Source of the DNA: JBAZWE01 sp041658605
Lineage (GTDB): Bacteria > Actinomycetota > Thermoleophilia > BMS3ABIN01
Assembly (NCBI GenBank): GCA_041658605.1
Contig: JBAZZU010000060.1
Location: 1-5,428, forward strand
DNA length: 5,428 bases
Reading direction: 5' to 3'
This document shows, piece by piece, positions 1 through 5,155 of the stretch (positions are counted from its first letter, which is position 1; every line of letters begins with the position of its first letter). Below the pieces are notes generated by a model. It was not told the DNA's origin. It was given only the letters and a program-made list of their open reading frames with translations, and ran no database searches. The position numbers and the translations under genes are program-made.

Positions 1-150
1 CGAGCTCCTTTTTGTCATCCTGAGCCGAGCTCCTTTTTGTCATCCTGAGCCGAGCTCCTTTTTGTCATCCTGAGCCGAGCTCCTTTTTGTCATCCTGAGC
101 CGAGCTCCTTTTTGTCATCCTGAGCCGAGCTCCTTTTTGTCATCCTGAGC
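1..150. repeat. Tandem array, six copies of a 25-bp unit
   Basis: Six identical, gap-free copies start at 1, 26, 51, 76, 101 and 126. Each begins CGAGCTCC and ends GTCATCCTGAGC. The array may extend beyond the left edge of the window. The second part of each unit (TTTTTGTCATCCTGAGC) equals the left tip of the palindromic element that follows, so the array looks like amplified copies of that tip. There are no unique spacers, so this is not a CRISPR. Perfect identity suggests recent slippage or an assembly effect. Confidence 0.95.
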
Positions 151-217
151 CGCAGGCGAAGGATCTGCTCTATCCAGGTTCGGGATTCTTCGCCGCGAAG
201 CGGCTCAGAATGACAAA
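134..217. repeat. Palindromic intergenic repeat element (MITE-like)
   Basis: The outer inverted repeat pairs TTTGTCATCCTGAGCCGC (136-153) with the reverse complement of 200-217, with 17 of 18 positions matching. Inside it, GGCGAAGGATC on the left pairs with GATTCTTCGCC on the right with one mismatch, so nearly the whole element can fold into one long imperfect hairpin. From memory, elements with GTCATCCTGAGC/GCTCAGAATGAC ends are widespread in intergenic DNA of several phyla. No transposase is present, so any mobility would need help in trans. It lies just past the 3' end of the marC-like gene. Confidence 0.8.
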
Positions 218-246
218 AGAGGTGAGAACGGATTCCGGGCCGAGCG

Positions 247-852
247 TCAGCCGGTATTCGTCCAGCTGACGAGCGCCTGATGGATGAATTCGACCGCGAT
301 CGCCGCCAGCAGGATCCCCATGACCCTGGTAAGCAGATCCACGCCGGTGTCGCCGAGCACCCTTACCAGCCGGGCGGCCAGCATCAGGGCAAGCCATACG
401 ACGACAAGCGCCAGCAGGACGCCTCCCGCGACCATCGCCTTTTCGGCCGCTGCATCGGCCTCACTCATCAGCAGCATCGCCGCGACCACAGCACCCGGGC
501 CTGCGAGCAGAGGCGTCCCCAGGGGGACAAGGGCGACATTGGCGCCACGATGCACTGACTGTTGGGAATCCAGCTTCCCTTTCATCATGTCCAGCGCCAC
601 GACGCCGAGCAGCACACCGCCTGCTATCGTAAGGCTCTCAACTGAGATTCCCAGGTAATCAAGTAAAAAACGCCCGAACATGGCAAAGATGAAGATCACG
701 GCCGCTGCAGCCAGAACGGCCTGTAGTGCGAAACGCCGCCGCCTCGTCGAGCTCTCGTCTGCTGTCAGCGCCAGAAAAACCGGCGCGTTCCCGACCGGGT
801 CGATAATGACGACCAGGGTTATAAAGCTCGTTATGAGTAGTTTCCAGTCCAT
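247..852 (-). CDS. MarC-family integral membrane protein
   Basis: The 201-residue product is an inner-membrane protein of the MarC/YhgN/YchE family (UPF0056). Despite the name, members have no established transport substrate, and the old link to multiple antibiotic resistance is not supported. Family marks visible here are DPVGNAPVF at residues 18-26 in the first membrane segment, the VPLGTPLLAGPGA signature at 109-121, and RVMGILLAAIAVEFI at 176-190. About six hydrophobic segments are present (roughly 5-30, 42-64, 73-90, 105-130, 140-162 and 175-192), and the length is normal for the family. The ATG start fits the usual N terminus beginning just before the first segment. The ribosome site is weak: only a GGA about 12 bases upstream. 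The gene is transcribed alone, divergently from the 3D-domain gene, and ends about 30 bp before the repeat element. The family is certain; the function is unknown. Confidence 0.93.
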   Translation of the reverse strand: MDWKLLITSFITLVVIIDPVGNAPVFLALTADESSTRRRRFALQAVLAAAAVIFIFAMFGRFLLDYLGISVESLTIAGGVLLGVVALDMMKGKLDSQQSVHRGANVALVPLGTPLLAGPGAVVAAMLLMSEADAAAEKAMVAGGVLLALVVVWLALMLAARLVRVLGDTGVDLLTRVMGILLAAIAVEFIHQALVSWTNTG

Positions 853-989
853 TAGAAAAAAAGTTCCAACTATCGCTGCTTTCCCCTTTTACTTATTGAT
901 TGGCCGACCTTCTCCTGCACTTTGCGATATTCCCGGACGAGTTTCAAAACGGCTGCAAAAAGAGTTAGTTACAATCATCACTAAAGGGC

Positions 990-1018
990 TTGCATAGGCT
1001 ATCAGGTGATGCTATAGT
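990..1018 (+). promoter_or_regulatory. Extended -10 sigma-70-type promoter for the 3D-domain gene
   Basis: A weak -35 box TTGCAT (990-995) is followed by a 17-bp spacer and a good -10 box TATAGT (1013-1018). TG one base before the -10 (1010-1011) makes it an extended -10 promoter, which compensates for the poor -35. Transcription should start near 1025, leaving a 5' leader of roughly 150-210 nt. Predicted from the sequence only. Confidence 0.6.
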
Positions 1019-1110
1019 CCGACTTCGGCCCGGCTCCAGAGCCCGGTGGACAGTTCAAGTGGGGAAAATAGCGGAAATTGCGAGATTTTCTGGAATCGTG
1101 GCCCTTTTTT

Positions 1111-1157
1111 GTGGGGTTTTTTGGCCACCTGGTGGGGATAAGGCCAAAGCGGTGGGT
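1111..1157 (+). repeat. Phased GTGGGG direct repeats in the leader
   Basis: GTGGGG occurs at 1111-1116 and 1132-1137, and GTGGGT at 1152-1157, giving steps of 21 and 20 bp, about two helical turns. The first two copies are followed by GGCC at similar places (1123-1126 and 1142-1145), so the unit is partly conserved beyond the G-run. A further GTGGGG lies out of register at 1059-1064. Such phased repeats suit a protein-binding array. GTGGG repeats recall MraZ sites, but those have about 10-bp spacing and mraZ is not present. Confidence 0.45.
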
Positions 1158-1175
1158 GTACTGTAAACAAGTATT

Positions 1176-1204
1176 GGAGGAAAGTTATCCTTTTTGACTT
1201 TCTC
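1176..1204 (+). promoter_or_regulatory. GGAGG ribosome site inside a hairpin
   Basis: GGAGG (1176-1180) is the only strong Shine-Dalgarno-like site before the 3D-domain gene. GAAAGT (1180-1185) pairs perfectly with ACTTTC (1197-1202). With G1179 bulged out, 1177-1178 also pair with 1203-1204, so much of the GGAGG is buried. The site lies 54 nt before the TTG at 1235. An in-frame ATC at 1187 is at a good distance, but ATC starts are rare. Confidence 0.35.
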
Positions 1205-1234
1205 AGACAGACTGGCATACTCAAAAAATCATCA

Positions 1235-2239
1235 TTGCCAAAACTTATTCTTTTAATTCCCACTCTTCTCTTACCACTCTTCATAATATCTTCCGCTTTG
1301 GCTTCGCCTTCGGACGAGCTGGGTTCCGCCAGCCAGCAGATCGGCGACCTCGAAGCCAGGTCACAGGAGCTGGACGCTAACTACCAGCAGGCCCTGATGA
1401 ACCTTGTCGCGGTCGACAGTGAGGTCAATCGCTACAGCACGGAAATCGCGTCGACAAACCAGCGGCAGGCCGAGATTCAGGCATCTATCGTTGAAGAGCA
1501 GAAACGCCTTGCGGAAGTCCAGGCCCAGCTGACTGAACGTCAGTCGATCCTCGAGAAACGGCTGCGTGGCACATACAAGAGCAACGACGTCGGCTACCTG
1601 GAAGTTGTAATGGGCGCCGGCGACTTCTCTGATTTTCTCAACCGCGTAGATATGATCAATACGATCGCTGATGAGGACCGCAATATCGTCGAGTCGGTCC
1701 AGGAAGCAAAGAAGACCGAAGAAGAGAAAATCGCCAGCCTCGCCGAAAAACAGGCTGAACTGGCAGGTCTTGTGAATCAGTTAAGCACTGCCCAGTCCAA
1801 CCTTGTTTCAGCCCAGGCCAGCCAGCAGAGCGTAGTCAACTCACTGCAAAACGAAAAACTGGCGAATGACGGCCAGCTGAGCCAGCTGCAGGCGCAGGCC
1901 GCGAGCATCGAAGCACGCATGAGCCAGCTTCAGTCCGGATCATCAGGAGGAGGCGGCGGAGATGCTCCGTACGCTCCCCCGTCAGGTGGCAGCGGTAACT
2001 TCACAGCCACCGCCTATTGCCTTGGCGGCACGACGGCCAGTGGTATGCCAGTAGGCAGGGGCATCATCGCAGTTGACCCGAGCGTGATACCTCTGGGCAG
2101 CCGTGTCCACGTGTCAGGCTATGGTGACGCCATCGCCGCGGATACCGGCGGCGCCATCAACGGCAACCGCATCGACGTCTGGCTGCCTTGCGGCGAGGCA
2201 TACGAATGGGGAGTCCGGACGGTAACCGTCACTTACTAG
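1235..2239 (+). CDS. Secreted PcsB-type coiled-coil protein with C-terminal 3D domain
   Basis: The 334-residue product is a predicted exported cell-wall protein. Residues 1-23 form a signal peptide (hydrophobic core, ALA before the likely cut). Residues 25-232 are a long coiled coil like that of PcsB/CwlO, including the family's turn region at 113-150 (GYLEVVMGAGDFSDFLNRVD). A Gly/Pro/Ser linker (234-253) leads to a 3D domain (254-334), named for three aspartates, seen here as Asp281 (DPSVIPLG), Asp303 (ADTGG) and Asp314 (NRIDVW). This domain has a double-psi beta-barrel fold related to MltA-type murein transglycosylases. Cys262 and Cys319 could form a disulfide. PcsB-like coils are usually controlled by FtsEX and carry CHAP or NlpC/P60 domains, so peptidoglycan cleavage is likely but not proven. 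The TTG start is the only standard start codon in the frame after the stop at 1139, but it has no Shine-Dalgarno site. The gene is monocistronic, with its own promoter and terminator. Confidence 0.88.
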   Translation: MPKLILLIPTLLLPLFIISSALASPSDELGSASQQIGDLEARSQELDANYQQALMNLVAVDSEVNRYSTEIASTNQRQAEIQASIVEEQKRLAEVQAQLTERQSILEKRLRGTYKSNDVGYLEVVMGAGDFSDFLNRVDMINTIADEDRNIVESVQEAKKTEEEKIASLAEKQAELAGLVNQLSTAQSNLVSAQASQQSVVNSLQNEKLANDGQLSQLQAQAASIEARMSQLQSGSSGGGGGDAPYAPPSGGSGNFTATAYCLGGTTASGMPVGRGIIAVDPSVIPLGSRVHVSGYGDAIAADTGGAINGNRIDVWLPCGEAYEWGVRTVTVTY

Positions 2240-2262
2240 GCGATAACTTCTGAATGTAATTC

Positions 2263-2293
2263 AAAAAAGGTCCGGTTCGCCGGGCCTTTTTTT
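2263..2293 (+). terminator. Intrinsic terminator of the 3D-domain gene
   Basis: GGTCCGG (2269-2275), loop TTCG, and CCGGGCC (2280-2286) form a 7-bp stem with one G-U pair, followed by seven Ts (2287-2293) and preceded by six As. It lies 23 bp after the stop codon. Beyond it, 2294-2405 holds only a small inverted repeat CCGGA-A-TCCGG (2341-2351) and no gene. Confidence 0.93.
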
Positions 2294-2405
2294 ATTCCCG
2301 AACAGCGGTCGGCCTGAGCAGCTTCATATCGATGTCATGACCGGAATCCGGCATGCCACGCTAACGATGAACCGAAACTTCGATATTAAGCCCCTGTAAA
2401 TTATA

Positions 2406-2434
2406 TTGACCCCGGGCATCCGCCAAACTAATAT
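2406..2434 (+). promoter_or_regulatory. Promoter of the metal-homeostasis operon
   Basis: The -35 box TTGACC (2406-2411), a 17-bp spacer and the -10 box TAATAT (2429-2434) are each close to the sigma-70-type consensus. Transcription would begin about 2440-2441, at the regulator's ATG, so the message is probably leaderless. The -10 box overlaps the predicted operator, the usual layout for repression by an ArsR-type protein. Confidence 0.8.
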
Positions 2435-2455
2435 ATGAGTATGCGTTCATCTATT
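2430..2455. promoter_or_regulatory. SmtB/ArsR-type operator
   Basis: This is an imperfect 26-bp inverted repeat: AATA-t-ATGA on the left (2430-2438), an 8-bp centre, then TCAT-c-TATT on the right (2447-2455). Eight of nine positions per half-site are symmetric. Its core, TGA-N7-TTCA, matches the geometry of the SmtB operator, whose core is TGAA-N6-TTCA. It covers the end of the -10 box and the first codons of the regulator, so binding would block initiation. Identified by eye; no binding data. Confidence 0.7.
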
Positions 2456-2890
2456 CATAGGTCAAACTCCGTCAAAAAGACCCTGGTCCCGGAAATATCA
2501 GGCCCCGCGTGTGACGTTACCTGTATCCACCCCGAAGCAGTAGCGGAAGCCAGGGCCGTCTCTATCGATCGCGCGACCGCTACAGAACTTTCACAGATAT
2601 TCCAGGTCATGGCCGATCCGACGCGTTTACGGATAATCTCCCTGCTCGCCGGACGGGAGCTTTGCGTCTGCGATCTTGCCTCAGCCCTGGAGATGACCCA
2701 GTCAGCGGTCTCCCACCAGCTTCGCGTTATGCGGATAACCAAACTGGTGAAATGCCGCCGGGAAGGACGCGTCGCCTGGTACTCGCTGGACGACGACCAT
2801 GTGGAGAAGCTTTTCCTGCAGGGAGTCAGCCACATCGGCCATGTCACAGGAGGAGAGATGGAAACAGCCGGTGACATCGATCCTGAATGA
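2441..2890 (+). CDS. ArsR/SmtB-family metal-sensing repressor (CadC-like)
   Basis: This 149-residue winged-helix repressor probably releases DNA when it binds a thiophilic or borderline metal such as Cd, Pb or Zn. The helix-turn-helix spans about residues 76-116, with the recognition helix near TQSAVSHQLRVMR. Two known metal sites appear complete. The CadC-type alpha-3N site has Cys24 and Cys28 (CDVTC) with Cys75 and Cys77 (ELCVCDL). The SmtB/CzrA-type alpha-5 site has Asp118, His120, His131 and His134 (DxH-x10-HxxH). I prefer ATG 2441 to ATG 2435 because 2435 abuts the -10 box and could hardly lie within the transcript; 2435 would add two residues. No Shine-Dalgarno site is visible, as expected for a leaderless message. 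It heads an operon with two efflux genes, the usual partners of such sensors. Which metal it senses cannot be read from the sequence. Confidence 0.93.
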   Translation: MRSSIHRSNSVKKTLVPEISGPACDVTCIHPEAVAEARAVSIDRATATELSQIFQVMADPTRLRIISLLAGRELCVCDLASALEMTQSAVSHQLRVMRITKLVKCRREGRVAWYSLDDDHVEKLFLQGVSHIGHVTGGEMETAGDIDPE

Positions 2891-2894
2891 GCAT

Positions 2895-3548
2895 ATGAAT
2901 ACCCCCCCGGACACGACTATACCGGACCGCAGCCGCTCCACTCTGCTGGCCCGAGGCATAGCGCTTGAATATTTCACAATCGGTTACAACACTCTCGAAG
3001 CACTGGTCGCGATCGGAGCGGGCATACTTGCAGGCAGTGTCGCTCTCATTGGGTTTGGGTTCGACAGCGTCATCGAGATTGCCGCCGGCGCTACCCTGTT
3101 GTGGAGACTCAAGCGCGAGTCTCACATCGGCGCCGCCATTTCAGAAGACGAGCATACCTCCCTCGAACGCAAGGCACTGCTGATCATAGGCCTGACCTTT
3201 TTCGCGCTCTCCGCATATATAGCGATCGAGGCCGGTTATAGGCTTCTGACGGGTGGAGGCGCAGAAGAAAGCACAACCGGAATCATCCTTGCCGCAGCCT
3301 CACTGATCATCATGCCGGTGTTGGCCTTCCTCAAACATCGAACAGCACGGGGACTCAGAAGCAAGGCGCTGGAAGCTGATGCCATGGAAACCTGGGTATG
3401 TTCATACCTGTCGCTGGTTCTGCTCGCCGGGCTCGGACTCAACGCCGCCCTCGGGTGGGGCTGGGCTGATCCACTGGCCGCCCTGGCGATGCTGCCGCTG
3501 GTCATCAGGGAAGGCTGGGAAGCGCTCGAGGAGGCAAGAGAGGAATGA
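2895..3548 (+). CDS. Cation-efflux-superfamily membrane transporter (TMEM163-like, short form)
   Basis: The 217-residue integral membrane protein resembles small proteins annotated as cation transporters, distantly related to CDF exporters. Characteristic features are YNTLE (31-35) in the first membrane segment, GFGFDSVIE (53-61) in the second, and EADAMETWVCSYLS (160-173) then GWGWADPLA (187-195) in the fifth and sixth. Asp57, Glu61, Asp162 and Glu165 are candidate metal ligands in place of the HxxxD pairs of classical CDF proteins. It has about six segments and lacks the cytoplasmic C-terminal metal-binding domain. The ATG start, 4 nt after the regulator's stop, places the first segment normally. 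The frame is open further upstream (ATG 2841 or 2799), but those starts would overlap the regulator. No good ribosome site precedes 2895, so coupling to upstream translation is likely. Its stop overlaps the next start (ATGA). Substrate unknown; Zn, Cd or Co are plausible. Confidence 0.82.
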   Translation: MNTPPDTTIPDRSRSTLLARGIALEYFTIGYNTLEALVAIGAGILAGSVALIGFGFDSVIEIAAGATLLWRLKRESHIGAAISEDEHTSLERKALLIIGLTFFALSAYIAIEAGYRLLTGGGAEESTTGIILAAASLIIMPVLAFLKHRTARGLRSKALEADAMETWVCSYLSLVLLAGLGLNAALGWGWADPLAALAMLPLVIREGWEALEEAREE

Positions 3549-4540
3549 GTTCGACTCACTCCCACTCACATAGCCATGGCGCCGCCAGCGGTTTAGGGGC
3601 CAATATGAGTAACAGCATCAAACGCGGACTGGCCGCCGGCATCGCACTCAACCTCCTGATCGTGGTAGCCGAGGTCGTAGCCGGAATCATGGCAGGCAGC
3701 CTGGGGCTCCTGAGCGACGCCATCCACAACTTTACCGATATGGCCGCGCTGGGCATAACCTGGTTCGCTATCGAACAGGCGCGGAAGCCACCGACGGCAG
3801 CGAAGACTTTCGGGTTCCACCGCACAGGGATCCTCACGGCGCTGATCAACTCGCTGGCCATGGTGGCGGTCACCCTTTGGATCTTTTATGAAGCATACCA
3901 GCGCTTTCAGGATCCTCAGCCGGTCAGCGGGGCCATCGTTATGATTGTGGCCACACTGGCTCTCTGTGCCAATCTTGGAATAGTAGCAGTCCTGAGAAAC
4001 AGGTCTTCGGGCGACATCAACATCCGCAGCGCCATATTGCACCTGCTGGGAGATGCCGCCGCCTCGGCTGCTGTTATAGTCGCCGGACTGGTTATAATAG
4101 TAACTGGCTGGAATCCCATCGATCCGCTGATCAGCATTGCTCTCGGATTGGCGATCCTCTGGGGCGCCTGGCAGATCATCCATGAAACGCTGGAGATTTT
4201 TCTCGAAGAATCGCCGCGCGCCGTCGATGTCGACCGGCTGGTCGAAGAGCTCATGCAGGAGGACGGGGTTCGCGACATACACGACATCCACGTTTGGACC
4301 ATCGGCTCCGGGATTTACGCGCTTAGCTGTCACGTGCTGGTGGATGACGTAAAGGTCAGCGAGAGCAGCAGGATATTGCAGGATCTCAAGGTTATGCTGG
4401 CGACGGATTTCGGTATCGTCCATTCAACCCTGGAGGTCGAATCGGCGCCCTGCGATGTGAGCAGCCCGTATTGCCGCATAAATCATAGTGACATGCGCGG
4501 CGCGACAACAGAGCAGAACAGCCGGGAACACGAACAATAA
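3545..4540 (+). CDS. CzcD/ZitB-like CDF metal exporter
   Basis: The 331-residue protein is a cation diffusion facilitator, a proton-coupled exporter of Zn and often Cd or Co out of the cytoplasm. The N terminus is His-rich (HSHSHSH, residues 5-11). Six membrane segments follow, with the transport-site pairs His61/Asp65 (HNFTD, segment 2) and His166/Asp170 (HLLGD, segment 5). The cytoplasmic domain (about 222-300) contains the usual IHDIHVW (245-251), with His249, His263 and His293 as likely regulatory-site ligands. The tail after 300 carries Cys303 and Cys310 and is rich in polar residues. Length is normal for the family. The start at 3545 overlaps the previous stop as ATGA and has AGGAGG at 3529-3534, 10 nt upstream. 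It also keeps the His-rich segment, which the alternative ATG at 3605 would remove. Very likely the main effector of the operon. Confidence 0.95.
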   Translation: MSSTHSHSHSHGAASGLGANMSNSIKRGLAAGIALNLLIVVAEVVAGIMAGSLGLLSDAIHNFTDMAALGITWFAIEQARKPPTAAKTFGFHRTGILTALINSLAMVAVTLWIFYEAYQRFQDPQPVSGAIVMIVATLALCANLGIVAVLRNRSSGDINIRSAILHLLGDAAASAAVIVAGLVIIVTGWNPIDPLISIALGLAILWGAWQIIHETLEIFLEESPRAVDVDRLVEELMQEDGVRDIHDIHVWTIGSGIYALSCHVLVDDVKVSESSRILQDLKVMLATDFGIVHSTLEVESAPCDVSSPYCRINHSDMRGATTEQNSREHEQ

Positions 4541-4579
4541 TCATCGAGATTTTGAGAAGCTGATTGAAAGGTGGTGAAA

Positions 4580-5128
4580 ATGGCACAGGGAAAGAAAAAT
4601 AAAAGCAGGTCTTCGGGCGGGAAGGGCGGCAATAAAGCAGCCTCCGCCGGGGGAGGCATCACGGGCCTGCAGATCGGCCTGATAGTGGCTGCGGCATTGA
4701 TAGTCATCGGTGGCGCGACCATCGGCGTGATCGTAGGCATGAAGAAGGACAACGCTGTTTCAACGACTGCCGGCGGTGGAATAAAACTGCCGGATTACGC
4801 ATACAGCTCGACTGGACCCAAGGGATTGGCTGAAGCATACCAGTTCGCAGTCGATAACCAGGATGTCCTGAAATACATCCCCTGTTATTGCGGCTGTGGA
4901 GAGCTTGACGGGCATACGAGCAACCTCGACTGCTTCATCAAGTCCGGCAGCGGCAATAATATCGTCTTCGACAAGCACGCGGCTGGTTGAGACATATGAG
5001 TGGATATCGCACTGGCCGTGAGCCAGTGGCAAAAAGAAGGAGTTCCACTTAAGGAGATAAGGGCGAGGATCGATGCCGAGTACTCCAAACTAGGCTACAA
5101 GCCGACGCCGACTCCGGCGGTACCGTAA
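4580..5128 (+). CDS. PCYCGC-motif membrane-anchored protein, candidate selenoprotein (two in-frame TGA read as Sec)
   Basis: Read through two TGAs, the product is 182 residues. It has a basic, Gly/Ser-rich cytoplasmic N terminus (1-27), one membrane segment or uncleaved signal anchor (28-53), then an external PCYCGC domain (family of unknown function, PF13798). That domain has LPDYAY (70-75), PCYCGC (101-106), GHTSNLDCF (111-119, Cys118), then DKHAAG-U137-DI-U140-VDIA. The end, GYKPTPTPAVP, matches the family ending GY-KPTPTP as I recall it. Conventional reading stops at 4990 after 136 residues and loses about a quarter of the domain. The two TGAs sit exactly where relatives have the two cysteines of CxxC, and a SECIS-like hairpin follows. 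Other genes here use TGA as a true stop, so the code is standard. The ATG at 4580 has AGGTGG (4569-4574) at the right spacing; GTG 4571 is an alternative. It follows the CDF gene by 39 nt and is probably the last gene of the operon. Metal or redox role inferred. Confidence 0.83.
5010..5028 (+). promoter_or_regulatory. Putative bacterial SECIS stem-loop
   Basis: CACTGGC (5010-5016) pairs perfectly with GCCAGTG (5022-5028), closing a 5-nt loop CGTGA. The second loop base is G (5018). Known bacterial SECIS elements are short hairpins inside the coding region, with a conserved G among the first two loop bases, roughly 16-37 nt after the UGA. Here 27 nt separate the first TGA from this G, and 18 nt separate the second, so one hairpin could serve both. 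Recognition by SelB is inferred. Confidence 0.65.
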
Positions 5129-5155
5129 CGGAACACATCGCACAAAGAGAATAAT

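Larger units (their letters stand above)
853..1234. other. Divergent intergenic region
   Basis: This 382-bp gap separates the marC-like gene (minus) from the 3D-domain gene (plus). I see no protein gene in it; the open frames are short and have no recognisable content. The right part, from about 990, holds a promoter and a long structured leader, described separately. The left part (853-985) must contain the marC promoter, but I find no convincing -35/-10 pair on the minus strand. Confidence 0.6.
1025..1234 (+). promoter_or_regulatory. Long structured 5' leader of the 3D-domain gene
   Basis: Several local hairpins can form. GAAAAT (1064-1069) pairs with ATTTTC (1085-1090), with inner GC/GC pairs. 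GTGGCC (1098-1103) pairs with GGCCAC (1123-1128) around a T-rich loop. A third hairpin, described separately, covers the GGAGG at 1176-1180. I compared the region from memory with c-di-AMP (ydaO) riboswitches, which often precede cell-wall hydrolase genes, and do not see their conserved blocks. The leader is long enough for a regulatory RNA, but I cannot name a class. Confidence 0.4.

Noticed and set aside
1..150. CRISPR array
   Set aside because: The 25-bp units abut without unique spacers and match the tip of the neighbouring palindromic element.
1111..1157. MraZ operator
   Set aside because: The GTGGG boxes are spaced 20-21 bp apart instead of about 10, and no mraZ/mraW genes are present.
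1025..1180. c-di-AMP (ydaO) riboswitch before the cell-wall gene
   Set aside because: Context and length fit, but I cannot find the conserved sequence blocks of that class; an Infernal search would settle it.
1012..1284. Minus-strand 90-codon frame across the intergenic region
   Set aside because: It has no family resemblance and overlaps the promoter, leader and signal-peptide region of the 3D-domain gene.
3593..4423. 276-codon open frame on the minus strand opposite the CDF gene
   Set aside because: It has no recognisable family and lies wholly opposite a clear CDF exporter with all its motifs. The composition is typical of an antisense shadow. The same applies to 2455-2877 minus, opposite the regulator.
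4988..4999. TGA reassigned to Trp or Gly throughout the genome
   Set aside because: TGA ends the regulator (2888-2890), the short transporter (3546-3548, in an ATGA overlap) and the marC-like gene at family-typical lengths. Family relatives have Cys, not Trp or Gly, at the two sites.
5000..5128. Separate small gene starting at GTG 5000 after the TGA codons
   Set aside because: It has no ribosome site, and its 42 residues are the expected C terminus of the PCYCGC domain in the same frame as the upstream part. One read-through gene explains it better.
4580..5128. PCYCGC gene as a decayed pseudogene
   Set aside because: Apart from the two TGAs at Cys positions, the frame, motifs, tail and terminator spacing are intact, and a SECIS-like hairpin follows. 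It remains the fallback if Sec machinery is absent.
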